From: Arsukibacterium sp. UBA3155
Lineage (GTDB): Bacteria; Pseudomonadota; Gammaproteobacteria; Enterobacterales; Alteromonadaceae
Length of the DNA: 64,000 bases
Assembly (NCBI GenBank): GCA_002364615.1
Contig: DEYP01000023.1
Coordinates: forward strand, 62,001-126,000
Reading direction: 5' to 3'
Positions 1 through 7,970 of the stretch are shown here, piece by piece. Under the pieces are notes generated by a model that was given only the letters and a program-made list of their open reading frames with translations, was not told the DNA's origin and ran no database searches. The first letter of the stretch is position 1. Every line of letters begins with the position of its first letter. Made by a program: the position numbers and the translations under genes.

Positions 1-433
1 TGAATTGATCGGCAAAATTAAACTCCTGTGCTATCAGGGTTTGATCCAGCCCCAGCGCCTGTTGCTCATTGTTCTGCTCGGCCAGTTTTTGCTGCTCGTC
101 GGCCAGCACGCTGTTCAGGCTGGAGCTGGCTTTTCGTTGTGACCTGACTAACTGGGTGGCATCAAAGGTCACTACCACGTCGCCGGGTTCAACTCTGCTG
201 TATTCACGCGCCAGGCTGGCAATAAAGCGCGGACCCTGCACATTGCGCGGGGCATTAATAGTGACCGAATTAACGGCAAATAACTCACCTTCAGTTTGCA
301 CCTTATGCACCAGGGTGTCGCGGGCTACCTTGTAAACCGGTACCTGCAACTCGGGTTCAGCACAGCCAGATAAACCGAGCAGGCCAAGGGTGAGGGTGGC
401 GGGCAACAGCTGCCGGTAAAACTTAGTTTGCAT
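1..433 (-). CDS. HlyD-family periplasmic adaptor lipoprotein (partial, 3' end outside window)
   Basis: Third adaptor of the export operon; 144 codons are visible and the C-terminus is cut by the window edge. The start ATG lies inside the end of the preceding adaptor gene (11-base overlap), with an AAGGAG-type ribosome site just upstream. Residues 1-24 form a lipoprotein signal ending in LSGC (Cys24), so the protein is probably membrane-anchored in the periplasm. The segment PGDVVVTFDATQL matches the biotinyl-lipoyl-like half-motif of membrane fusion proteins and is followed by a Gln/Glu-rich predicted coiled coil. It probably links an inner-membrane transporter to an outer-membrane channel. 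Substrate unknown. Confidence 0.8.
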   Translation of the reverse strand, partial: MQTKFYRQLLPATLTLGLLGLSGCAEPELQVPVYKVARDTLVHKVQTEGELFAVNSVTINAPRNVQGPRFIASLAREYSRVEPGDVVVTFDATQLVRSQRKASSSLNSVLADEQQKLAEQNNEQQALGLDQTLIAQEFNFADQF

Positions 434-1454
434 GGTGCTCTCCTTGCAGGTTGCCCAGGCTGATATTAAGACGGGCAGACATGCCAGGGCGCATCAGCTC
501 GGTATCCAGATTGGTCAGGCTGACGCTGGCATCGACGACCCGGCGCAGATTGTCGTTAGATTTATCGCGCACTGCATTACCCAAGCTTTGTAGTACGCCG
601 TTAAAACGTCGCTCCGGATAAGCATCCAGCGTTACTTCAACCGTTAACCCCGGCTGCAGCTGTTTTAAATCTATTTCGTCAATTTCGGCTTTAATATATA
701 AGCTGTCGAGCTGGCTGACTTCAGCCACTGGCTGGCCAAACTGGGCACTGTCGCCAACCGAAAACTTCTCGCCGTCAAAACCCATGCTATACACCATAAC
801 CCCGGCAAAGGGCGCTTTTACCTGCATACTGGCTATATTGCGTTGCAACTGACTGACTTCGGACTGCAAGCGACTGACTTTGGCCAGCAGCATTTGCTCT
901 TCGGCCTGACGCTGTTGCTGATGACTGGCGAGCCTCGCCTGCGCCAGTTGGTATTGATTGTCAGCGATGGTAAAGTCAATTTGGGCTTTACGCCGATCAT
1001 TGGCAGAACGTGACTGATCTACAATCTCGGCTTTACGCTGCTCGCGATCATATTCCATTTTCCGCTCGGCCAGCGTCAGCTTCAGCTCTTCGAACGTTTG
1101 CTCGTCGCTGCGCAGGCGGTTGGCCAGCTCCTGTTCGGCACTTTTCAGTTCAATAGTTTTATTATTCAGCTCGTCGGTCAGTCGCTGACCATCGAAAGCC
1201 ACCACCACGGCCCCCTCAGGCAACATGCTGCTTTCTGGCGCCAATTGCTTAATATTGTATTGCCACATGTTACTGACACTGGGAGGCGAGGCTTTAAAAG
1301 AATTAGCAGCGGTTAACTCGCCGGTGGCCCTGACGTGGCTGGAAAAAACTGGCGCAGCGCTGCTACTGTTTTCCTGCTGGCAAGCGTTTAGCAGCAGCGC
1401 CGTACTTAACACGGCAAGGCTTTTAACGATAGAAAGGGTTTTAAGGTTTTTCAT
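423..1454 (-). CDS. HlyD-family efflux adaptor, lipoprotein
   Basis: 343 residues. Lipobox LLLNAC with Cys25, then a first lipoyl-like half (PEGAVVVAFDGQRL), a long coiled-coil hairpin (about residues 95-205), a second lipoyl half (VKAPFAGVMVYS) and a beta-barrel domain (LYIKAEIDEIDL). This is the order of RND/ABC periplasmic adaptors. It overlaps the upstream adaptor by 4 bases (ATGA) and the downstream adaptor by 11, so the genes are translationally coupled. Family assignment is firm; substrate and partner permease are not visible in the window. Confidence 0.88.
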   Translation of the reverse strand: MKNLKTLSIVKSLAVLSTALLLNACQQENSSSAAPVFSSHVRATGELTAANSFKASPPSVSNMWQYNIKQLAPESSMLPEGAVVVAFDGQRLTDELNNKTIELKSAEQELANRLRSDEQTFEELKLTLAERKMEYDREQRKAEIVDQSRSANDRRKAQIDFTIADNQYQLAQARLASHQQQRQAEEQMLLAKVSRLQSEVSQLQRNIASMQVKAPFAGVMVYSMGFDGEKFSVGDSAQFGQPVAEVSQLDSLYIKAEIDEIDLKQLQPGLTVEVTLDAYPERRFNGVLQSLGNAVRDKSNDNLRRVVDASVSLTNLDTELMRPGMSARLNISLGNLQGEHHAN

Positions 1455-2434
1455 GGTTGGGCTACCTCAATCAGCATGCCCATACCCAGCATCGGACTGG
1501 CGAGCGGCAATTTGGCAGTGCTAAAGGATGCTTTGTAGTACAGGGCATTACCCCAACTCTGGCGTTTCTCGCCCTGGTTGGCTAGCTCAGTGAGGGTAAT
1601 GGCAAAAGGTTGATCCGGGGCGATATCAAAACGCGCCTGCAGGGCAGCGGCCGTTTGCAAGCGCGGTAAATCCGTTTCGTGCACCCAGGCTTCAATATAC
1701 AAATTGTCTTTGCGGTTCAACTCGGCAATGACCCAGCCCGGCTGCGCGGTAACTCCGGCATATATTTTGGTGCCGTACCAGGGGTGGTTGCCATAACTGA
1801 TATTGCCATCCTGGGTTGCATAAACACTCATCCGGCTGAGCAGGTCTTCTGCATCGGTCAGCTCGGCCTGGGTTTGCGCAATAAGTAACTGTTGCTTTGT
1901 CAAGGCAGCCTCAGCGGTTATCCGGGCCACGGCGAATTGCTCAGCCGCCTTACTGGCCTCGGTACGGGCGCGCTTTTGCTCCAGCTGATATTGCTCGTAG
2001 TCGTACAGGCTTAAATTTTCTTTGGGTACGCCAGCATCGATTCCTGCTTTCTCCAGCAGCAGCTGCCGCCGATTCAGCTCATATTCTGCTTCCATCACGC
2101 TTTGCTTATGCTCACTTGTCAGCTGATTTAGCCGCTCTTCATGGTTAACTACGCTGCTTTTCAGTTGCTCAATCTGGGCCTGGGTATTGCCGGCATCAAA
2201 AACGGCAATAAGATCGCCGGTTGTAACCGGTTCGCTCTCGCTTTGCAGCCATTGCACCTGAACCCGCCAGTTATCACTCATCGGCGCGACCACGCTCTGG
2301 CGGTCAGCCGACTGCAAGGTGCCGGTAAGCAGCAAAGGCAACGGATTGTCGCCTGGGGTGCCTGCAGCGCTGAATGCACTGAAACTTAGCGGGCTTAAGG
2401 CCAGCAATATTACGCTGAACGTGCGTTGGAACAT
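1451..2434 (-). CDS. HlyD-family efflux adaptor with cleavable signal peptide
   Basis: 327 residues. The N-terminus (about residues 1-23) is a signal peptide without a lipobox, unlike the next two adaptors. Lipoyl-like half VTTGDLIAVFDAGN, central coiled coil rich in Gln/Glu/Lys, and a beta-barrel strand LYIEAWVHETDLPRL typify membrane fusion proteins. It overlaps the ATPase gene by 25 bases and the next adaptor by 4. Probably the first of three adaptors of a MacAB-like ABC exporter. Function beyond that is inference. Confidence 0.85.
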   Translation of the reverse strand: MFQRTFSVILLALSPLSFSAFSAAGTPGDNPLPLLLTGTLQSADRQSVVAPMSDNWRVQVQWLQSESEPVTTGDLIAVFDAGNTQAQIEQLKSSVVNHEERLNQLTSEHKQSVMEAEYELNRRQLLLEKAGIDAGVPKENLSLYDYEQYQLEQKRARTEASKAAEQFAVARITAEAALTKQQLLIAQTQAELTDAEDLLSRMSVYATQDGNISYGNHPWYGTKIYAGVTAQPGWVIAELNRKDNLYIEAWVHETDLPRLQTAAALQARFDIAPDQPFAITLTELANQGEKRQSWGNALYYKASFSTAKLPLASPMLGMGMLIEVAQP

Positions 2435-3102
2435 GAGCTGTCCTCCGTTATCTGACCATCGCGCATCCTGATCACCCGGCCGGCATACGCCGCGATTTCA
2501 TCTTCGTGGGTTACCATGACGATGGTATTGCCTTGCTGATGTAAGTCGCACAGCAGCTGCATAATCTCTTTGGAGGTTTTGCTATCCAGGTTACCGGTAG
2601 GTTCATCGGCAAAAATAACTTTAGGCCGGTTAACCAAGGCCCGGGCAATTGCCACCCGCTGGCGCTGACCACCAGACATTTCATGTGGTTTATGGTCTTT
2701 GCGATGGCCCAGCCCCACCTGATCCAGCAAATTGTTGGCGCGCTCGATGGCCTGCTCCGGCGCAATATCGGTATAACGTAATGGCAAAGCCACATTCTGG
2801 GCGGCGGTAAGCCTGGGTAACAGATGAAATGACTGAAAAATAAAGCCAATATGCTGGTTACGCATCGCCGACAGGCTGACATCATCTAACTGGCCAATAA
2901 CCTGGCCAGCCAGCTGATACTGGCCGGCGCTTGGGGTGTCAAGGCAGCCAAGTATATTCATCAGAGTCGACTTGCCTGAACCGGAACTGCCCATCACGGC
3001 AACAAATTCGTTTTCAGCAATGCTCAGACTAACATCACGCAGCGCCTGCACCTGACTGTCGCCAGCGCCAAAGTTTTTATAAAGGCCTTTCGCCGTAATC
3101 AT
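2410..3102 (-). CDS. ABC transporter ATP-binding protein, MacB/LolD type
   Basis: Complete ATPase: Walker A GSSGSGKST, Q-loop FIFQSF, signature MSGGQRQ, Walker B VIFADEP with the D-loop GNLDS, and switch His in VTHEDE. The DEPTGNLDS wording is typical of the MacB/LolD/FtsE group, which drives mechanotransmission-type exporters rather than classical importers. The ATG at 3102 gives the usual family N-terminus (MITAKGLYK); a GTG at 3144 would add 14 residues, and neither has a strong ribosome site. First gene of the operon with three adaptors; a permease is expected to the left of the window. Confidence 0.92.
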   Translation of the reverse strand: MITAKGLYKNFGAGDSQVQALRDVSLSIAENEFVAVMGSSGSGKSTLMNILGCLDTPSAGQYQLAGQVIGQLDDVSLSAMRNQHIGFIFQSFHLLPRLTAAQNVALPLRYTDIAPEQAIERANNLLDQVGLGHRKDHKPHEMSGGQRQRVAIARALVNRPKVIFADEPTGNLDSKTSKEIMQLLCDLHQQGNTIVMVTHEDEIAAYAGRVIRMRDGQITEDSSCSNARSA

Positions 3103-3248
3103 CTGGTTAACCTGTTTGTGGTTAGAATCGCTCCAGTTTGCCACAAGCTAAAGTACCCTGACAGCCGGTTATAGCTGTCGGGGTTGATTAATTGTAAGCA
3201 GATGTAATATTCGTCAGGCAGGCTTTAGGCAAAGGTTAAAGCCGGTTC

Positions 3249-4451
3249 TCAGTCAGCCTGCTGATAACGCACTAAGTTAAGTAACTGGTTGATATTATTT
3301 AACTCTGAACGCTGCATAATCAGTTCGCGTCCTAGTTTTAACGCATTGCGCTGGCACTGTGTCCGCAGCGCGGCATCGCTAATGCTGTCCAGATCTGCCA
3401 CATGGGCCAGGCCCACGGTACGGCGGATCAATTCGCAGCCGGCATAACCAGCGGCATCGCTGAATACCTGCTGTAAAAAACGCTGCTGGTACAAGTTGTT
3501 TTCCAGCGCCGGGTCCTGGGTTTCCCGGTTCATCAGCTCGGTAAATGTCTCGCTAAACTGCAGCCATAATTGTTCCGCTTGCTCAAGCAAATACGCTTGC
3601 TGGCTGGCGCTATCTTCTGCGTCATGTAAGCCGGGGCTGGCTAAATAGTTAAGCAGTAAATTACCCAGTAAGGTGCCAACATCAAAACCTATCGGGCCAA
3701 AAAAACCAAATTCGGCGTCAATCACTTTGCAATTGTCACTGTTAATAAACACGCTGCCACTGTGTAAGTCGCCATGTAACAGTGCCTGGGGCTTACTCAG
3801 AAAGCTGGCTTTTAATGCGGCAACTTCGGCTTTTAACGCATCGTCATGCCACAATGTTTTTGCCTTTTCCAGGATAGATGGCTCAATAGTATTGCGCTCG
3901 TGATTACAGTACGGGTCGGTAAAAAATAAGTCTTCGCTAATCAGGCACAGTTCCGGATTTAAAAAGCGGGCGACTTCGGCCTTTTTATTTTCACTGCTTA
4001 GCACAAAGTCACTGGTATAAAACAGGGTGTTGGCCATATAGCTGGCCATTTGTGGCGCCAGATGGTTAAACTTTTTACCGTCGTTTAGCTCCGCCCGCAA
4101 TATCCGGTAGTCGTCTAAATCTTCCATTAAAATGGCGCAGGCCACCGGGTCAAAATAGCGAACTTCAACGGTATGCTCGGGGCAAAACCGCCGGTGCATT
4201 TTCAGCACTTCAGCTTCAAGCCGGGCGCGGTCGGTGGTCAGTGGCCAACTTTCGCCAACAAAGCGGGCATAGGGCAGTGCCTGCTTAACTATGACCGAGG
4301 TACCTTTATCGTTCTCCACCCGGAATACCAGGTTTAAATCGCCATCAGCAAGCTCTTCTGCACTGAGCTTGCTGTGCTCACCAAACAGTTCACTATGTTC
4401 GTCGGCAAAGGCAATAGCGTCATCGGCATTAAAGGTTTTGTACTCACTCAT
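3249..4451 (-). CDS. mtnK: S-methyl-5-thioribose kinase
   Basis: 400 residues from the chosen ATG (a GTG 9 bases upstream is the alternative). Phosphorylates methylthioribose to MTR-1-phosphate in the methionine salvage pathway. The protein-kinase-like fold shows HGDLHSGS (catalytic loop, about residues 226-233) and IDAEFGFFGPIGFD (metal-binding segment, about 244-257), both characteristic of MTR kinases. The usual partner mtnA is not adjacent: 104 bases downstream is the ABC operon and 234 bases upstream a TPR gene. Cytoplasmic. Confidence 0.93.
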   Translation of the reverse strand: MSEYKTFNADDAIAFADEHSELFGEHSKLSAEELADGDLNLVFRVENDKGTSVIVKQALPYARFVGESWPLTTDRARLEAEVLKMHRRFCPEHTVEVRYFDPVACAILMEDLDDYRILRAELNDGKKFNHLAPQMASYMANTLFYTSDFVLSSENKKAEVARFLNPELCLISEDLFFTDPYCNHERNTIEPSILEKAKTLWHDDALKAEVAALKASFLSKPQALLHGDLHSGSVFINSDNCKVIDAEFGFFGPIGFDVGTLLGNLLLNYLASPGLHDAEDSASQQAYLLEQAEQLWLQFSETFTELMNRETQDPALENNLYQQRFLQQVFSDAAGYAGCELIRRTVGLAHVADLDSISDAALRTQCQRNALKLGRELIMQRSELNNINQLLNLVRYQQAD

Positions 4452-4579
4452 CAGGCACACCGTTTATTAAAAAGATAAAAACAGGGCAGCATAATCGCAA
4501 ACCCGCTAGTTATCTGCAACATGTTGCAAACAGCAAACCAGGAATAACTTATACAAAATTTAATGGCGTTGCGATTGGC

Positions 4580-4607
4580 AAAAAAAGCCCGGTTAAATTA
4601 ACCGGGC
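4580..4607 (-). terminator. Rho-independent terminator downstream of the TPR gene
   Basis: Perfect 9-base stem GCCCGGTTA / TAACCGGGC with an AAT loop, followed on the minus strand by a run of seven T. It lies 79 bases past the stop of the TPR gene and separates it from mtnK. Confidence 0.85.
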
Positions 4608-4685
4608 AAAGGACGAGGGTAAAACGGGGTAAAACTTTTTACAGTTAAATCAGTTACAGTTAAAACAGGTTTCGCTTAAAACAGC

Positions 4686-5210
4686 TTATTCCGCGCTGTT
4701 ATAGGCAATTTGATTGGTGTCAACGCCGTTAATATCGGCGGTTAAGCGTGCCAGGTTGTGCTGGTTAATATCGTTGTTTTGTAACGATACCGCGCGTTTA
4801 AAATCTTCCAGTGCGGCAACTTTATCGCTGGCCAGTACATGCATTACACCGCGGTTGCTGTAAGCCAGGGCGCGCATTTCACGCTTGGCATCAGCTGGCA
4901 GGGCGGCGGTGCTTTGCGCCAGGCTTACTGCTTTTGAACATGCGTTTTGCGCCTGGTCAATCTGGTTTAGGCGGCTGTACGCTACGCACAGGCTCATGTG
5001 TAATGAGAAGCTGTCTGCCTCAGCACCGCGATAGTTAGTCACTTCGCTGATGCCCTGCTGTAATTGACCTGCCTGAATGGTTGTCACGCCCGGGGTGTCT
5101 TCAATTAACACCATTTTGTAACCATCGCTCGCAGCAAAAGCGAGAAATGGACTTGAGGCCAGCACGCTCAGTGCCACGGCGGTAGCAAATTTTTTGGCTG
5201 TGAATGTCAT
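4686..5210 (-). CDS. Exported tetratricopeptide-repeat protein
   Basis: 174 residues. A Sec signal peptide (residues 1-27, ending AFA) precedes a helical domain with at least two TPR-like units (LHMSLCVAYSRLNQIDQAQNAC; ALAYSNRGVMHVLASDKVAALEDFKRA). Probably a periplasmic interaction scaffold. It stands alone, with its own terminator downstream and a 198-base gap to the LysR gene upstream. I do not recognise a named family; similar small TPR proteins are common as hypotheticals in Alteromonadales. Confidence 0.8.
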   Translation of the reverse strand: MTFTAKKFATAVALSVLASSPFLAFAASDGYKMVLIEDTPGVTTIQAGQLQQGISEVTNYRGAEADSFSLHMSLCVAYSRLNQIDQAQNACSKAVSLAQSTAALPADAKREMRALAYSNRGVMHVLASDKVAALEDFKRAVSLQNNDINQHNLARLTADINGVDTNQIAYNSAE

Positions 5211-5408
5211 GTCGTATTCTCCCTTGGTTTAAATTTGGGTCACCGGCCTTTCGTAGTGAAAGTTTTTGCGGCGACAGGGATACTTTAGCCAGTAGCAACT
5301 GGTCTGACAAACGAGATAAATCACACTGATAGGTTAAAAAAATTCACTTATGAATCGCTGCAAGCAGCGTAATGATTGTCATAAATCACGGGTATCGCTC
5401 AGCGAGCT

Positions 5409-6296
5409 TTAACTGACAGCTGGTTGAAAACTCTTTAATACCCAGTCAATTAGCAACTGAATTTCCGGCCGGTTGGCATCATCATCGTGCCGTACTAAAT
5501 AATACCGATCGCGGCTAAGCAACTCTTGCCCGAACAACCTTACCAGGCTGCCACTGCTAAACCAGCTTTGGCTTATTGGCAATGGAATTAGCGCGACACC
5601 TAAACCCTGCTGTGCGGCGCGGGCGACGCTGAACATACTGTCGAGCTGAATAATTTGTTTTGGTTTAAAGTTATGGTAGCCAACGTGTTCAGCCCACTGA
5701 TGCCAGGCATGTGGCCGCGCCTGATGCAGAATTAACGGGGTTTTCTCCAGTGCCCGGTAACTTTTGCCATGAACCTGCTCATACAACTTGGGGTTGCAGG
5801 CGGGTACATAGCTGATTGGGAATAAATCGTATGCCTGCATTTCCTCTGGCTTTTTGCCAGATAAAATAATCGATAAATCGGTGTATTTCGGGCTGTCTCG
5901 CCGCGACTTTACCGTTTCCAGTTTTAAGTTTATGTTGGGATATTGCGCTGACCAGCCAATTAACTTGGGTACAAACAGTTCGCTGGCAAAAAACTCCGGC
6001 ATAGAAATGCTGACTTCCTGCATCCGCTCTACCTGACTGAACTGGGCAATGGTATCGGCCAGCTGGGCCAGCAGGGGCTGCACTTCCTGATAAAAGCGTT
6101 TTCCGGTTTCTGTTAAAGCAATAGCACGGGTTTTGCGCTCAAATAAGCTGAGGTTTAAATTATCTTCCAGCTGTTTTATCTGGTGGCTGACCGCTGACGG
6201 CGTTAAATACAGCTGCTTGGCGGTTTCTTTAAAACTTAAACACTCGGCGGCTACGCAAAAACAGCGCAAGCCACGAAGTGGGGTGTGAATAGTCAT
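5409..6296 (-). CDS. LysR-family transcriptional regulator (GcvA-like)
   Basis: 295 residues, standard LysR length. Winged helix-turn-helix at about residues 8-65 (FKETAKQLYLTPSAVSHQI), followed by a substrate-binding domain. The wording RGLRCFCVAAECLSFKETA and the C-terminal segment resemble the GcvA/AmpR-type subgroup. It lies downstream of mtnB in the same orientation with a 248-base gap, so it is probably a separate unit. Targets cannot be named from sequence. Confidence 0.88.
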   Translation of the reverse strand: MTIHTPLRGLRCFCVAAECLSFKETAKQLYLTPSAVSHQIKQLEDNLNLSLFERKTRAIALTETGKRFYQEVQPLLAQLADTIAQFSQVERMQEVSISMPEFFASELFVPKLIGWSAQYPNINLKLETVKSRRDSPKYTDLSIILSGKKPEEMQAYDLFPISYVPACNPKLYEQVHGKSYRALEKTPLILHQARPHAWHQWAEHVGYHNFKPKQIIQLDSMFSVARAAQQGLGVALIPLPISQSWFSSGSLVRLFGQELLSRDRYYLVRHDDDANRPEIQLLIDWVLKSFQPAVS

Positions 6297-6544
6297 GTTT
6301 ATATTACCTGGAGTCTGATGCAGACTAGTATATAAGACGTATTATACGAGCTTGTGATGACAATTTGGCTGCAAAAGTTAAACCACGTTTTTTAATAGGA
6401 TAAATTGAAGTAAAATCAACAACATAGCTTTGGCGGCCGATTTCTTTCTAAAAGCGGATGCACCAGTTTGGCGCAGCGGAGATTGTAAATTAGCAATGTA
6501 GTGTCTTACTGTTTCTTTCAAGACCAAGTATAAGGCGCTAGAAC

Positions 6545-7183
6545 TCACGGCAACCCTGCAATTTTAAAACGTTCCAGTTCGCAGTTCATAAGAAACTCCC
6601 AGCCTTCTAAATGTCTTTTTGCCTGCTCCAGACTATCACCCCAGACATAGAGACCATGACCACGTACCAGCAAGCCATATTGCAGCGGTTGTTTGTGCCA
6701 GCGCTGTTTAAGCTGAAGAGCCAACGCTGGGATATCCTGAGTGTTATCAAAAATAGCCAATGATAACAGCTGCTCATGGCTGCTGATGCCGCTGATGGAC
6801 TTTTGCATTTCATAGCCGGTAAACAGGTAATGCTCCTGATTAATTAACCTGGAAAACACCGTAGCCTGTACTGAATGAGTATGCAGTACAGCTTTGGTCG
6901 CCGGGTTCAACTGATACAGCATTGCATGCAGCGCGGTTTCGGCCGAAGGCTTGACGCTGCAGCTAAGCTGCTGGCCTTGCCAGCTTACCGGCAACAAATC
7001 GTGCGGACTAAGCTCGCCTTTGTCTTTGCCCGATGCGGTGACCAGTGCACTGTTCTCGCCGCTACGGATAGAAAAGTTACCACCGGTTGCGGGTACCCAC
7101 TGTCGACTGGCCACCCAGCGACCCAGGGCACACAAGGCGATGGCGTTGGGGTTAAGTTGATGTAACTGCGCAGCATTATTCAT
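6545..7183 (-). CDS. mtnB: Methylthioribulose-1-phosphate dehydratase
   Basis: 212 residues. Class II aldolase-fold enzyme that dehydrates MTRu-1-P in methionine salvage. PATGGNFSIR (about residues 31-40), SAETALHAMLY (about 80-90), the zinc-binding HTHS (101-104) and a later GHGLYVWG are the expected active-site segments. Normally mtnB is followed by mtnC and mtnD; here a LysR gene follows and no mtnC/D is in the window. Tandem met boxes 39-78 bases upstream of the start imply repression by MetJ. Confidence 0.93.
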   Translation of the reverse strand: MNNAAQLHQLNPNAIALCALGRWVASRQWVPATGGNFSIRSGENSALVTASGKDKGELSPHDLLPVSWQGQQLSCSVKPSAETALHAMLYQLNPATKAVLHTHSVQATVFSRLINQEHYLFTGYEMQKSISGISSHEQLLSLAIFDNTQDIPALALQLKQRWHKQPLQYGLLVRGHGLYVWGDSLEQAKRHLEGWEFLMNCELERFKIAGLP

Positions 7184-7221
7184 AAAAGCCTGTCATTCAA
7201 TCTGCTATGAACCATCATGGT

Positions 7222-7261
7222 TGAAATCTAAACGTTTAAACATTTAGATGTCTATACGCAA
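7222..7261. promoter_or_regulatory. MetJ operator: five contiguous 8-base met boxes
   Basis: Read in 8-base register the sequence is TGAAATCT AAACGTTT AAACATTT AGATGTCT ATACGCAA. Against the met-box consensus AGACGTCT the central three match at 6, 5 and 7 of 8 positions, with weaker flanking units. MetJ binds two or more adjacent boxes cooperatively, so this is a convincing operator. It sits between mtnB (minus) and the aminotransferase remnant (plus) and would control both directions. Confidence 0.75.
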
Positions 7262-7313
7262 AACTGGTTGAATGATAGCATTCGCTCTGGTTTTGGCAAC
7301 TTTTTCTGAACAC

Positions 7314-7457
7314 ATGGCCATACACTCAAAACTCCCAACGTTGGGCAGCAGTAGTTTCAGCCAGATGAGTCAACTGACTGCTGAGCAACAAGCCATTAAT
7401 TTATTTCAGGCTTTTCCGGCCCATTTAGATGCCGATGCTTTTACCCTTAATAACTAA
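7314..7457 (+). pseudogene. 5' remnant of a YbdL-type methionine aminotransferase
   Basis: The 47-codon frame encodes SKLPTLGSSSFSQMSQL and AINLFQAFPA. This lines up with the N-terminus of YbdL/methionine aminotransferases (SKLPQLGTTIFTQMSAL, then AINLSQGFPDF, recalled from E. coli). The rest of the roughly 385-residue enzyme is missing: a stop follows at 7455-7457 and cdd begins 80 bases later. The conserved NLSQGFPD core is altered to NLFQAFPA, consistent with decay. The intact enzyme would transaminate KMTB to methionine, the last step of the pathway that uses mtnB. Confidence 0.75.
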
Positions 7458-7536
7458 CAAATGATTAACCGACAGGCTTGACCTGCAGCCATTTCGCGGC
7501 AACACTGTACGGCCGTAATTTAGCAGGTTATCCCGC

Positions 7537-7968
7537 GTGACAGCAATTAATTGGGCAGCACTGAATGCTGCCGCCAAAGCGGCCTCTGAGCAGGCTTATG
7601 CTCCTTATAGTCAGTTTCCAGTGGGTGTGGCGGTTCAGGCCGAAAGTGGCCAGATTTATCATGGTTGCAACGTCGAAAACGCCTCCTATGGCGGCACCGT
7701 CTGTGCCGAGCGTAATGCCATTGCCGCAGCGGTAGTGGCCGGTGAGCGTAAATTTGTCGCCTTACTGGTGTATACCCCGCAGCTTAAGCTGACTCCGCCT
7801 TGTGGTATATGCCGCCAGGTTATTGCCGAATTCTTTATGCCAGGCGCACCCATTGCCAGCAGCAACCATTTAGGCCAGCAGCAAAGCTGGACCCTGCAAC
7901 AGTTGCTACCTGATGCGTTTACCCCCACTTATCTGGCAGATAGCGAAAAAATCAGTAAGGACAGTTAA
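7537..7968 (+). CDS. cdd: Cytidine deaminase
   Basis: 143 residues, GTG start. Short homotetrameric type: CNVENASYGGTVCAERNA (zinc Cys56, catalytic Glu58) and PPCGICRQV (zinc Cys89 and Cys92). Converts (deoxy)cytidine to (deoxy)uridine. Ends 2 bases before deoA, so the two form a pyrimidine-salvage operon. Confidence 0.95.
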   Translation: MTAINWAALNAAAKAASEQAYAPYSQFPVGVAVQAESGQIYHGCNVENASYGGTVCAERNAIAAAVVAGERKFVALLVYTPQLKLTPPCGICRQVIAEFFMPGAPIASSNHLGQQQSWTLQQLLPDAFTPTYLADSEKISKDS

Positions 7969-7970
7969 CC

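Noticed and set aside
6322-6350. Possible met boxes upstream of the LysR gene (AGACTAGT, AGACGTAT)
   Set aside because: The two units are 13 bases apart, not in 8-base register, and flanking units do not match the consensus, unlike the mtnB operator.
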